The translations under genes were made by a program, and so were the position numbers. Positions 6,797 to 13,448 of a stretch of DNA of 19,392 nt are shown here, in pieces. Source of the DNA: an uncultured Clostridia bacterium (lineage in GTDB: Bacteria; Bacillota; Clostridia; TANB77; CAG-508); assembly GCA_934131055.1 (NCBI GenBank), contig CAKOZB010000010.1, positions 1-19,392 on the forward strand, given 5' to 3'. Numbering within the stretch: position 1 is the stretch's first letter; each line of letters opens with the position of its first letter. A model generated the notes under the pieces. The model had not been told where the DNA came from and made no database searches. It saw only the letters and a list, made by a program, of their open reading frames with translations.

Positions 6797-8692
6797 GTGG
6801 TTTTAAGACTGCTGACGAAGAAAATGAGAATATTAAAAGATTTTAAAATACCAGATTTTAAATTTAAAAAGATTGAAATGAATGATATACCAAATGTTGA
6901 AGATGTAAAAGTAGATTATTCGAAAGTTATGGAAGCTCAAGAGAAGAAAAACAAAAAGCATCAACCATATCCAGCAACAGATTATAAGACTGTAAAAGAA
7001 ATATTTATACATTCTATGAAAAATTACGCAGATGAAACATTAATATTGCAAAAACCAAATCATAAAGAACCATACAAAGAATACACATATAAAAAGTTTG
7101 GTGAGGACGTAGTAGACTTGGGGTCTAAACTTATAAAAATGCTACCAAAGAATTCAAGAGTAGTAATTGTTAGTGAAACAACATATGATTGGTATGTATC
7201 TTATATGACGTTACTTTGTGGTGCTGGAATAGTTGTTCCTGTTGACAAGGAACTTCCAGAAAATGAACTTGAGAATGTAATTAATAGAGCAAATGCAACT
7301 GCTGTAATTTATTCGGCTAAAAAAGAGGATGCAATAAAAAAGATAGAAAATAATGTTCCAACTGTAAAATATTTTATTAAAATGGATTCTGATGAACATA
7401 TAATGGATAAACACATGGGATTCAATTATCTAATACAAGAAGGAAAGGAAATATTTGATAGTGGAGATACATCATATTTGGATATAGAAATTGATCCAGA
7501 AGAATTTAAAATGTTAATATTCACTTCAGGAACAACTTCTAAATCTAAGGGAGTAATGATTTGCAATAGAAATTTGGCAGCTAATATAAATGCAGTTTCA
7601 GAATATGTAAAATTATATACTTCAGATAGACTATTCTCAGTACTTCCATTACATCATACATATGAATCAACAATAGGTTTCTTACTTCCATTTGCATGTG
7701 GATGTTCTGTTGCTGTATGTGAAGGACTAAGATATATTGTGCCAAACTTACAAGAATCGAAACCAACAGCAATGCTTGCTGTTCCATTACTAATAGAAAG
7801 TCTATATAAGAAAATAAATGAAACAATTAAGAAAAGCAAAAAAGATGGAATGGTAAATTCTATGATACATATTACAAATCTTTTGAAAAATGTAAATATA
7901 GATATAAAAAGAAAAGTTTTCAAAGAAATATTAGATAACTTAGGTGGAAATCTTAGAATAATAGTTTCTGCAGCTGCGCCAATTGATGCAAAAGTTGGAA
8001 AATGGGTAGAAGATATAGGAATAAAATTTTTACAAGGATATGGACTTACAGAAACAGCTCCTATTGCAGCACTAACCCCTGAATATGAACCATCTAGATA
8101 TGCTTCAACTGGTATGGCCGTAAAGGATACAGACATTAAACTAAAAAATGTAAATGATGCTGGAGAGGGAGAAATTCTTATCAAAGGACCTACTGTAATG
8201 CTTGGATATTATGAAGATGAAGAAGCAACAAATGAAGTTATGGAAGATGGATATTTCTGCTCTGGGGATATTGGAAGAATAGACTCAGATGGATTTATTT
8301 ACATTACTGGTAGAAGTAAGAATGTAATAGTAACACAAAATGGAAAAAATATTTATCCAGAAGAAATAGAACTAATGCTTGGCAAAATTCCAGAAATATC
8401 TGAATGTATGGTATATGGAAAGAAAGAATCAGAAGATGCTCATGACAAAGAATTAATAATAACAGCTAAGATTATACCAAACTATACTAAAATAGAAGAG
8501 CTACACGGAAAGAATTTATCAGATGATGAAATTTATAAAATAATTTGGGATAAGGTAAAAGAAAATAATAAAAAGCTTACATCTTATAAGGCCGTAAAGA
8601 AAATTGAAATAAAGAAAGACGAATTTGAAAAAACAACAACAATGAAAATAAAAAGATTCGCAGAGATAAATAAAGATAAGGCTATAAAATAG
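6797..8692 (+). CDS. AMP-binding ligase, long-chain fatty acid--CoA ligase type
   Basis: An ANL-superfamily adenylate-forming enzyme of about 631 residues that would activate a fatty acid with ATP and transfer it to CoA. Core motifs are complete: P-loop A3 IFTSGTTSKSKGVM (241-254), A5 GYGLTET (414-420), A7 YFCSGDIG (486-493), hinge GRSKNVIVTQNGKNIYPEEI (505-524) and the catalytic lysine in TTMKIKR (Lys618). It resembles FadD15-type long-chain ligases; the exact substrate is not readable. Start choice is uncertain. GTG 6797 has AAAGGAG (6786-6792) only 4 bases away, which is close. ATG 6824 (MRILKDFKIPDF) would give 622 residues but lacks a good ribosome binding site. It is downstream of and probably co-transcribed with the TetR gene, and a strong terminator follows. 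Confidence 0.93.
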   Translation: MVLRLLTKKMRILKDFKIPDFKFKKIEMNDIPNVEDVKVDYSKVMEAQEKKNKKHQPYPATDYKTVKEIFIHSMKNYADETLILQKPNHKEPYKEYTYKKFGEDVVDLGSKLIKMLPKNSRVVIVSETTYDWYVSYMTLLCGAGIVVPVDKELPENELENVINRANATAVIYSAKKEDAIKKIENNVPTVKYFIKMDSDEHIMDKHMGFNYLIQEGKEIFDSGDTSYLDIEIDPEEFKMLIFTSGTTSKSKGVMICNRNLAANINAVSEYVKLYTSDRLFSVLPLHHTYESTIGFLLPFACGCSVAVCEGLRYIVPNLQESKPTAMLAVPLLIESLYKKINETIKKSKKDGMVNSMIHITNLLKNVNIDIKRKVFKEILDNLGGNLRIIVSAAAPIDAKVGKWVEDIGIKFLQGYGLTETAPIAALTPEYEPSRYASTGMAVKDTDIKLKNVNDAGEGEILIKGPTVMLGYYEDEEATNEVMEDGYFCSGDIGRIDSDGFIYITGRSKNVIVTQNGKNIYPEEIELMLGKIPEISECMVYGKKESEDAHDKELIITAKIIPNYTKIEELHGKNLSDDEIYKIIWDKVKENNKKLTSYKAVKKIEIKKDEFEKTTTMKIKRFAEINKDKAIK

Positions 8693-8727
8693 GCCACATA
8701 TACTAAAATCGTAATAAAAAAGGTAGC

Positions 8728-8769
8728 AATATTGCAGTAATTAACAAAAATAGTTACTGTAATATTTTT
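8728..8769 (+). terminator. Terminator after the acyl-CoA ligase gene
   Basis: AATATTGCAGTAA (8728-8740) pairs with TTACTGTAATATT (8754-8766), 13 pairs including one G-U, followed by a T-run to 8769. Confidence 0.85.
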
Positions 8770-8816
8770 GTAATAAAAGTGTTAGAAAAGTGTAATACAA
8801 AAACGACCAGTAACTA
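8751..8816. repeat. Inverted repeat sharing an arm with the upstream terminator
   Basis: TAGTTACTG (8751-8759) and CAGTAACTA (8808-8816) form a perfect 9-base inverted repeat. The first arm is also part of the terminator stem at 8728-8766, so the two pairings exclude each other. The second arm directly abuts the -35 box at 8817. Confidence 0.45.
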
Positions 8817-8845
8817 TTGTAATTTTTTGTTGAATAATATATAAT
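8817..8845 (+). promoter_or_regulatory. Promoter of the 8890 gene
   Basis: TTGTAA (8817-8822), a 17-base spacer and TATAAT (8840-8845), the same architecture and -35 sequence as the promoter at 364. The start codon is 44 bases past the -10. Confidence 0.75.
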
Positions 8846-8889
8846 TATTTTATATTATAGTGATACATATGAAGAGGAGGAATTTTACA

Positions 8890-9762
8890 ATGTCTAGATC
8901 TGGCATAGTAAATGTAAGAATGGTAATAACCGAGGAAAAAATATTATCAAACATAGCGAAAGTTCAAAGATTGATAGATCCAAATAGCAAAAAGCAAATT
9001 GTTCAATTAGAAGATGACGCTTTCTTTAAAGATCTAGTAGAATCTATAAAAACATATTTAATTGAATATCCAAAAAAGAAAAACTTCCCTAAGAGTGTGT
9101 ATAAAGCTGCTTATGGACTTGTAGAATTTGCTACAAATGAATTTGAAGAAAATACGAAGCAAATAGAAGAGTTAATAAGACAAAGAGAGAAGAACATCGC
9201 TTTATCAGGTGAACTAAAGGATGTTTTAAACATGGTTGTAAATAAAGAAGATGGCTGGAAAGAATCTATAAAAGAAATGTCAGATGATTTCACAGAAGAT
9301 ATACTAGATACATTAGGTGTAATTGGAAGATCAAAATCAGACAAATCACAAAATTATCAAGATGCATTAAAATTAATAAATGCGAGAATTGCAAACCTAG
9401 AATCAAACTTACATATCGAAATAGATATGGAAAGAATTGAAGATAAGTCAAAAGCTCTTAGCTACATAGGCATAGAAGTTGCAGATGCATTAAAGTTAAT
9501 ACCAGCACCACAAGAAGATGTTGAAGAAGTTGTAGAAGAAAAAATAGAAACAGTTGAACAACCAAAGGCACAAATTTTACAACAGGCACAGCCAGTTGAA
9601 CAAGATACACAATATTATGAGTCAACAAGAGTGGAAGTAAAACCTTCATTATGGCAAAGATTTAAACAAAGCAAATTTGTAAGAACAATTAAATATATAA
9701 TGAAGATAAAAGTTGTATTAGATATACCAGCATTACCAAGTGCTGATGAAGACAGAAGATAA
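8890..9762 (+). CDS. Unrecognised protein, helical with acidic/Gln linker and basic C-terminal segment
   Basis: A protein of 290 residues that I do not recognise. ATG 8890 is chosen because GAGGAGG (8874-8880) lies 9 bases upstream; an in-frame upstream codon at 8860 would overlap the ribosome binding site. Residues 1-205 look largely alpha-helical, with charged, coiled-coil-like stretches such as FEENTKQIEELIRQREKN. Residues 206-250 are a low-complexity linker rich in Glu, Gln and Val. Residues 251-280 (SLWQRFKQSKFVRTIKYIMK, then IKVVLDIP) are basic and amphipathic or hydrophobic and could bind membrane or nucleic acid. There is no signal peptide and no clear transmembrane helix elsewhere. 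It has its own promoter and a strong terminator, so it is a single-gene unit. Confidence 0.85.
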   Translation: MSRSGIVNVRMVITEEKILSNIAKVQRLIDPNSKKQIVQLEDDAFFKDLVESIKTYLIEYPKKKNFPKSVYKAAYGLVEFATNEFEENTKQIEELIRQREKNIALSGELKDVLNMVVNKEDGWKESIKEMSDDFTEDILDTLGVIGRSKSDKSQNYQDALKLINARIANLESNLHIEIDMERIEDKSKALSYIGIEVADALKLIPAPQEDVEEVVEEKIETVEQPKAQILQQAQPVEQDTQYYESTRVEVKPSLWQRFKQSKFVRTIKYIMKIKVVLDIPALPSADEDRR

Positions 9763-9822
9763 TATTTTATTTAAATAAATATTATAACTAAGGATAAAAA
9801 AATTTGCAAAACACAAAGGCAT

Positions 9823-9857
9823 AAAGAAGGCATATAATTTACATATGCTTTCTTTTT
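9823..9857 (+). terminator. Terminator after the 8890 gene
   Basis: AAAGAAGGCATAT (9823-9835) pairs with ATATGCTTTCTTT (9843-9855), 13 pairs with one G-U, a 7-base loop and a T-run. Confidence 0.85.
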
Positions 9858-9885
9858 AAATTATTATGATAAAAGTGTATATAAT
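9856..9885 (+). promoter_or_regulatory. Possible rpiB promoter
   Basis: Consensus -10 TATAAT (9880-9885) with a poor -35 (TTAAAT, 9856-9861) at 18 bases. Placement relative to the gene is right, but the -35 is weak. Confidence 0.45.
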
Positions 9886-9936
9886 CAAGAAAATTGTATA
9901 CAAGCAATTTAAGAAAAGAAAGGAAGATTAGCTGAT

Positions 9937-10572
9937 ATGAAAATCGCATTAATAAATGAAAATAGTCAGGCAAGCAAAAATACAATAATTTATGAAGAGG
10001 TAAAGAAGGTTGCAGACATACATGGGGATTCAGTATATAATTATGGAATGGAAAGTGCTGAAGAAAATAATTTAACATATGTACAAGCTGGGTTATTAGC
10101 AGCAATATTAATAAATTCTAAGGCTGCAGACTTTGTTGTGACTGGTTGTGGTACAGGAGAAGGAGCTTGTCTTGCTTTAAATAGCTTTCCAAATGTTTTA
10201 TGTGGTCACATAGAGGATCCAACAGATGCATATTTATTTAGCCAAATAAATGCTGGAAATGCGGTAGCATTAGGGTATGCTAAAGGTTTCGGTTGGGGTT
10301 CGGAATTGACATTAAGATATATATTTGAAAAATTATTTGAGGCACCAGCTGGTGGTGGATATCCCAAAGAAAGAGTTGTACCAGAGCAGGCTAATAAAAA
10401 GATATTAGATGAAGTTAAAAAAATTACGCATAAAGATATGCTTACAATTTTAAAAGAGATTGATAGAGAATTTTTACTACAAACAATAAACAGAGAACAA
10501 TTTAAAAAATATTTCTTTGAAAATGCAGAAGAGGGAGAAATAAAAGAATTTATAAAAGAAATCATGAAATAA
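9937..10572 (+). CDS. RpiB/LacA/LacB-family sugar-phosphate isomerase (long form)
   Basis: A protein of 211 residues. Residues 1-140 are the RpiB/LacAB fold: MKIALINENSQASKN at the nucleotide-like N-terminus, the catalytic cysteine Cys71 in VVTGCGTGEGACLALNSFP, and NAGNAVALGYAKGFG, which corresponds to the conserved NANVLALG segment. These enzymes interconvert aldose and ketose phosphates, classically ribose-5-phosphate and ribulose-5-phosphate. E. coli RpiB is about 150 residues. This one carries an extra helical C-terminal region of about 60 residues (KDMLTILKEIDREFLLQTIN onward), a form I associate with Clostridia. The exact sugar substrate cannot be assigned. The ribosome binding site AAAGGAAG precedes ATG 9937. 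It is a single-gene unit closed by a strong terminator. Confidence 0.9.
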   Translation: MKIALINENSQASKNTIIYEEVKKVADIHGDSVYNYGMESAEENNLTYVQAGLLAAILINSKAADFVVTGCGTGEGACLALNSFPNVLCGHIEDPTDAYLFSQINAGNAVALGYAKGFGWGSELTLRYIFEKLFEAPAGGGYPKERVVPEQANKKILDEVKKITHKDMLTILKEIDREFLLQTINREQFKKYFFENAEEGEIKEFIKEIMK

Positions 10573-10573
10573 G

Positions 10574-10611
10574 AAAAAAACAGTATCTATATTTCAAGAT
10601 ACTGTTTTTTT
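10574..10611 (+). terminator. Terminator after rpiB-like gene, possibly bidirectional
   Basis: ACAGTATCT (10580-10588) pairs with AGATACTGT (10597-10605), flanked by an A-run (10574-10580) and a T-run (10605-10611) that extend the stem. The symmetry would let it stop transcription from either strand. Confidence 0.92.
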
Positions 10612-10691
10612 GTGGGCAGAGATGGATTCGTCGAGCCGCGTCGGGAAAACCGTCCACAGGACGCTTTTCTAATTCTCCTTTTCGAATCCAT
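10612..10691 (-). repeat. Partial copy of the tRNA-Tyr 3' end inside a GC-rich palindrome
   Basis: Bases 10612-10630 exactly repeat 10749-10767, the acceptor and T-arm 3' half of the tRNA-Tyr gene (19 identical bases, same orientation). The end of this copy, ATGGATTCG (10622-10630), is also repeated inverted as CGAATCCAT (10683-10691), closing a palindrome. Its GC-rich interior holds a CGTCC-ACA-GGACG hairpin (10651-10663) and GCGTC/GACGC arms (10638-10642 and 10660-10664). It is not a complete tRNA and shows no gene. It could be an attachment-site scar of an element that used tRNA-Tyr, or a tRNA-derived repeat. Confidence 0.6.
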
Positions 10692-10707
10692 TTTTAATAT
10701 GAGAAAC

Positions 10708-10740
10708 AAAAAAAGTAATATTCTTTTTAGAACATTACTT
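10708..10740 (-). terminator. Terminator of the tRNA operon
   Basis: Read on the minus strand, AAGTAATGTTCT pairs with AGAATATTACTT (12 pairs, one G-U) around a 4-base loop, with a T-run following (plus-strand A-run 10708-10714). It starts 7 bases after the tRNA-Tyr CCA end. Confidence 0.88.
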
Positions 10741-10746
10741 AATTCT

Positions 10747-10832
10747 TGGTGGGCAGAGATGGATTCGAACCATCGTACCCTTACGAGAACAGATTTACAG
10801 TCTGCCGCCTTTAGCCACTCGGCCATCTGCCC
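10747..10832 (-). tRNA. tRNA-Tyr (GTA)
   Basis: Read on the minus strand, the acceptor arm GGGCAGA pairs with TCTGCCC and is followed by encoded ACCA. The anticodon stem is GCAGA/TCTGT with loop CTGTAAA, anticodon GTA (tyrosine). A long variable arm (around TCTCGTAAGGGTACG) marks a class II tRNA, as expected for bacterial tRNA-Tyr. The T-arm has GGTTCGAATCC. Total length is 86 bases including CCA. It is the second gene of the operon, 25 bases after the CAU tRNA. Confidence 0.96.
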
Positions 10833-10857
10833 ATTTAGCCATTTAAAAAATAATAAA

Positions 10858-10934
10858 TGGTGCACCCTCAAGGATTCGAACCTTGGACCGACCGGTTATG
10901 AGCCGGTTGCTCTGACCAACTGAGCTAAGGGTGC
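10858..10934 (-). tRNA. tRNA with CAT anticodon (elongator Met, or Ile2 if lysidine-modified)
   Basis: Read on the minus strand, the acceptor GCACCCT pairs with AGGGTGC, followed by discriminator A and encoded CCA. The D-arm is GCTC/GAGC, the anticodon stem ACCGG/CCGGT with loop CTCATAA (anticodon CAT), the variable loop CGGTC, and the T-arm CAAGG-TTCGAAT-CCTTG. Length is 77 bases. The fully paired position 1 rules out initiator tRNA-fMet. Elongator Met is favoured, but tRNA-Ile2 also carries CAT and is distinguished by TilS recognition features that I cannot score here. Confidence 0.93.
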
Positions 10935-10953
10935 ATTTCTTAACGCACTTAGA

Positions 10954-10982
10954 AGTATACAATATTTTTGAATAGATGTCAA
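10954..10982 (-). promoter_or_regulatory. tRNA operon promoter
   Basis: On the minus strand: consensus -35 TTGACA (10982-10977), a 17-base spacer and TATACT (10959-10954), 20 bases before the first tRNA. This is near-perfect, as expected for stable RNA genes. Confidence 0.85.
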
Positions 10983-11046
10983 TACATTTTTTGAAAAAAC
11001 TTAAAATTGCTGGAATTATTTTTTGATACATATATTAATAACTAAA

Positions 11047-11107
11047 AAGTGAAAAGAAGCATACTGCAAAGGTAAGAATGATAAGCATATGCTATTTACT
11101 TTTTTTA
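11047..11107 (+). terminator. Orphan terminator-like hairpin upstream of the kinase gene
   Basis: AAGTGAA (11047-11053) plus AGCATA (11058-11063) pair with TATGCT (11088-11093) plus TTTACTT (11095-11101), interrupted by a small internal loop, and a T-run reaches 11107. No plus-strand gene lies upstream to be terminated, so it may be a leader attenuator or a relic. Confidence 0.4.
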
Positions 11108-11172
11108 AAAAAGATGATAAACTACATAAAGAGTACGTAATTCATTTGTAATGAGGAAGGAGTTGCATAACT

Positions 11173-11790
11173 ATGCGGCCGTTCATTGTTGAATTTGTTG
11201 GTACACCTGAAGCTGGTAAAACTACCAGCGTGAAAATGCTGAGAAGAAGCTTGGAGGAAAAAGGCTATAAAGTTGGGCTAGTTAGAGAATCGGCGGAAAT
11301 TGTACCTGATATGTTTAAAACAGGTAGTTCCAAAGGTAACATCTGGATGACCTTGAAGACAGCACAAAAACTTTATGAAGAAATTAATAATGACAGAGAT
11401 ATCGTTTTGGTAGACCGTGGCATTGTGGATTCTCTCGCGTGGAACTATTTGTATGCTAAACGTGGTGAATTTTCCGAAGAAAAAAGCAAATGCGTTGAAA
11501 ATTTCTTTGAAGCTATTGGAGTTAAGACTGATTTCATTGTAGCACTTACTATTCCGACCGAAGAAAGCATTAGAAGACGAGGCGGAGAAGGTCATGTTGT
11601 AAACAGAAAGTTTATTGAGGAGTTCAACAGAGAAATCATTGGCAACTTTTTAAAAAGCGTGGAAATTGATAAGGTGCTGTTAAATACTGAAAGCAAGACT
11701 CCTGTGGAGGTGCATGACTGGTTGCTGGGAGCAATTGAGGAAAGTTATGCAAAATTCAAAGAAAACAGTGCAAGCAAAGAAGAGGAGTAA
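11173..11790 (+). CDS. P-loop nucleoside/nucleotide kinase-like ATPase (AAA_28 / dTMP kinase-like)
   Basis: A protein of 205 residues with a Walker A motif GTPEAGKTT (10-18), a DR-type motif LVDRGIVDSLAW (79-90) typical of deoxynucleoside and thymidylate kinase-like folds, and an arginine-rich LID, RRRGGEGHVVNR (134-145). It therefore probably phosphorylates a nucleoside, nucleotide or another small molecule; the substrate is unknown. It matches the loosely annotated 'AAA family ATPase' group seen in gut Firmicutes. ATG 11173 follows AGGAAGGAG (11153-11161). Codon use differs from neighbours, with more ACC, CTG, CGT and GCG codons and higher GC, and it has its own GC-rich terminator. This suggests acquisition by transfer, as for the gene at 17942. 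It is not part of an evident operon. Confidence 0.8.
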   Translation: MRPFIVEFVGTPEAGKTTSVKMLRRSLEEKGYKVGLVRESAEIVPDMFKTGSSKGNIWMTLKTAQKLYEEINNDRDIVLVDRGIVDSLAWNYLYAKRGEFSEEKSKCVENFFEAIGVKTDFIVALTIPTEESIRRRGGEGHVVNRKFIEEFNREIIGNFLKSVEIDKVLLNTESKTPVEVHDWLLGAIEESYAKFKENSASKEEE

Positions 11791-11810
11791 ATACAATTTG
11801 ACAAAATATG

Positions 11811-11846
11811 ACGGGGGAAAGTATATAAAACATATCCCCCGTTTGT
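11811..11846 (+). terminator. GC-rich terminator after the kinase gene
   Basis: ACGGGGGA (11811-11818) pairs perfectly with TCCCCCGT (11835-11842), followed by a short T-rich stretch. The run of five G-C pairs is unlike the AT-rich stems of every other terminator here, which supports a different origin for the kinase unit. Confidence 0.75.
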
Positions 11847-11873
11847 AATTAATATAAAAACTGGAAAGGAGTG

Positions 11874-11897
11874 TATGGTACTAACTGTAGTGTCATA
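11874..11897. promoter_or_regulatory. Dyad in the rrf2 leader, candidate Rrf2 operator
   Basis: TATG-n2-ACT-n6-AGT-n2-CATA (11874-11897) is an inverted repeat with 7 of 9 arm positions matched. It lies between the AAAGGAG sequence and the rrf2 start. The ACT/AGT core with flanking AT arms recalls IscR-type sites (ACT-n5-AGT), though the centre is one base longer. Autoregulation is inferred. Confidence 0.45.
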
Positions 11898-11910
11898 TAG
11901 AAAAATATAA
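11875..11910 (+). CDS. Possible 11-residue leader ORF overlapping the rrf2 start
   Basis: ATG 11875 to TAA 11908-11910 encodes MVLTVVSYRKI. GGAAAGGAG (11863-11871) lies just upstream, although only 3 bases from the ATG, which is tight. The TAA shares its last A with the ATG of rrf2 (TAATG), the arrangement used for translational coupling. rrf2 itself has no ribosome binding site of its own, so ribosomes may reach it through this short ORF. This may be chance; it is recorded because it decides how rrf2 is translated. Confidence 0.35.
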   Translation: MVLTVVSYRKI

Positions 11911-12305
11911 TGAAAATTTCAACAAAAGGTAGATATGCATTAGCAATAATGCTGGATTTGGCCATGTATAATCCAGAAGAATATATATCATTAAAAGATA
12001 TTGCCACAAGACAAGAGATTTCAATAAAATATTTAGAAAAAATAATTGCAATATTGAATAAGGCAGGTTATGTGAAAAGTTCTAGAGGAAATGCCGGAGG
12101 ATACAAGCTTGCCAGAAAACCTAATGAATATAAAGTTGGGGATATTTTGAGAACTGCGGAAGGGGATTTAGCCCCAACAACATGTGTTCAGGAAGGATGC
12201 CATAAGCAAGATAGTTGTTTAACATATTCTTTCTGGCAAGGGCTAGATAATGCAATTGAAAATTATGTTGATAGTAAAACTTTAGAGGATTTGATAAAAA
12301 AATAG
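11910..12305 (+). CDS. Rrf2-family transcriptional regulator, Fe-S (IscR-like) type
   Basis: A protein of 131 residues with the Rrf2 winged helix: MKISTKGRYALAIMLDLAMY at the start, the recognition region ISIKYLEKIIAILNKAGYVK, and the wing SSRGNAGGYKLARKP. Three cysteines near residue 92 (C-VQEG-C-HKQDS-C) match the cluster-ligand pattern of IscR and related Fe-S sensors, so it may sense Fe-S status, oxygen or nitrosative stress. CymR-type Rrf2 proteins lack these cysteines. The start is fixed by the family N-terminus, but no ribosome binding site lies directly upstream of ATG 11910; the AAAGGAG at 11866-11872 is 37 bases away. No isc or suf genes are adjacent. The target genes are unknown beyond the candidate operator in its own leader. 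Confidence 0.93.
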   Translation: MKISTKGRYALAIMLDLAMYNPEEYISLKDIATRQEISIKYLEKIIAILNKAGYVKSSRGNAGGYKLARKPNEYKVGDILRTAEGDLAPTTCVQEGCHKQDSCLTYSFWQGLDNAIENYVDSKTLEDLIKK

Positions 12306-12307
12306 AT

Positions 12308-12348
12308 AAAAGGCGAACTCTTATTTTAAAATTAAGAATTCGTCTTTT
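12308..12348. terminator. Bidirectional terminator between rrf2 and the convergent glycosyltransferase
   Basis: AAAAGGCGAACTCTT (12308-12322) pairs with AAGAATTCGTCTTTT (12334-12348) with one G-U and one mismatch. T-rich tails lie on both strands (plus: TTTT to 12348; minus: T-runs opposite 12308-12298), so it can serve both genes. The rest of the gap to 12516 holds no gene; near 12473-12515 the sequence TGTAC-AGTTTG occurs twice as an imperfect direct repeat. Confidence 0.75.
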
Positions 12349-12515
12349 GAAAATCATACGCATTTTTTTTGTCTATAGTTTATATTATGTTTTAACATGT
12401 TTTTGTAACAGATTGCATAATTCTTTCTTCATACACAGCTGTTATTCTGATTTATGACATTTTGTAATGAATTGTACAGTTTGCTCTCAGTTACTAATTT
12501 GTACCAGTTTGTACA

Positions 12516-13229
12516 TTACCATTTGGCATTTGTAATTTCTTTATTTAAGTTGTCTGCTTGCTCTTGAGATAAATATTTATATTCTAGCATTGATGAAACA
12601 ACCTTGCGTTGTCTGCTCTGAGTTAAATTAAAATTTACTGTTGGAGCATACACACTTGGTGCATTTGGAATTCCGGCAAGCATTGTGGCGTCATAAAGAG
12701 TCATATCTTTTGGTTCTTTTTTTAGGTAGCCTTCGCAGGCTTCTTTTATCCCATAATATCCGTTCCCAAAGTATATTGTGTTTACATATAGTTCTAAGAT
12801 GTCGTCTTTCGAGTAATCTTTTTCGAGCTTGAAACTTAGAATTCCTTCAGCAACTTTACGGCTTACAACATCATCTTCAGATATGAAGTATAAGTTTTTT
12901 GCTGTTTGCTGAGTAATTGTGCTACCACCTTCTTTAAATTCTTTCTGTTTTATGTTACTGACTATTGCGCGAGCTAGAGCGATTGGATCGATTGCACCAT
13001 GGTTGTAATATCTGTGGTCTTCAACTGCAATTACTGCATTTTTGTAATAGTCTGGTAAATCTTTTAAAGATACAAAGTTTTCATCTGATTTTATAGATGA
13101 AATTTTATCTTCAAGACTTATTGATGATAGTTTTGAGTCATACAACTTTTTTCCATTCATATAGAATACACTGCACACAATGACAATTATGATTAATAAA
13201 AATAATAAAAGTCTTCTTATAAATTTCAT
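12516..13229 (-). CDS. Monofunctional peptidoglycan glycosyltransferase (GT51)
   Basis: A protein of 237 residues with one N-terminal membrane anchor (residues 5-24, RRLLLFLLIIIVIVCSVFYM) and a single GT51 domain outside the membrane. It would polymerise lipid II into glycan strands. The catalytic glutamate is Glu70 in VIAVEDHRYYNHGAID. Other conserved motifs are EGGSTITQQTAKNLYF (100-115), the RKVAEGILSFKLEKDYSKDD region and ELYVNTIYFGNGYYGI. There is no transpeptidase domain, so it is an MtgA/SgtB-like monofunctional enzyme rather than a truncated class A PBP: the stop falls soon after the last GT51 motif (YKYLSQEQADNLNKE). ATG at 13229 has GAAAGGG upstream (minus strand, 13247-13241), and a -10-like TATAAT lies at 13255-13250 with no good -35. 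It is convergent with rrf2 and divergent from glgP. Confidence 0.93.
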   Translation of the reverse strand: MKFIRRLLLFLLIIIVIVCSVFYMNGKKLYDSKLSSISLEDKISSIKSDENFVSLKDLPDYYKNAVIAVEDHRYYNHGAIDPIALARAIVSNIKQKEFKEGGSTITQQTAKNLYFISEDDVVSRKVAEGILSFKLEKDYSKDDILELYVNTIYFGNGYYGIKEACEGYLKKEPKDMTLYDATMLAGIPNAPSVYAPTVNFNLTQSRQRKVVSSMLEYKYLSQEQADNLNKEITNAKW

Positions 13230-13448
13230 ATAAAATTCATCCCTTTCAAATTATATTAAATAGTATTATTGAAAAAATCTTTATTAAATATTTTTGTAAA
13301 TATTTTCTGCAATGTTAATTTTACTAAATATATTATAACATATAGAATATGAATTTAAAGTGACTTTAAAAAATAAAGTTTAGTAAATATAATTAGAACC
13401 AATTTAGAGTCTAAAAATTAAGAAAAAATTTTTTCGTTAAATTTAAAA

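Noticed and set aside
10587..11031. Open reading frames on both strands across the tRNA region, including one with WWAEMDSNHR-like sequence
   Set aside because: They are translations of the two tRNA genes and the palindromic repeat; such peptides are a well-known artefact of tRNA loci.
12349..12515. Small gene or RNA in the gap between rrf2 and the glycosyltransferase gene
   Set aside because: No start with a ribosome binding site, no promoter-like pair and no hairpin with T-tail beyond 12348; only a weak imperfect direct repeat near 12473-12515.
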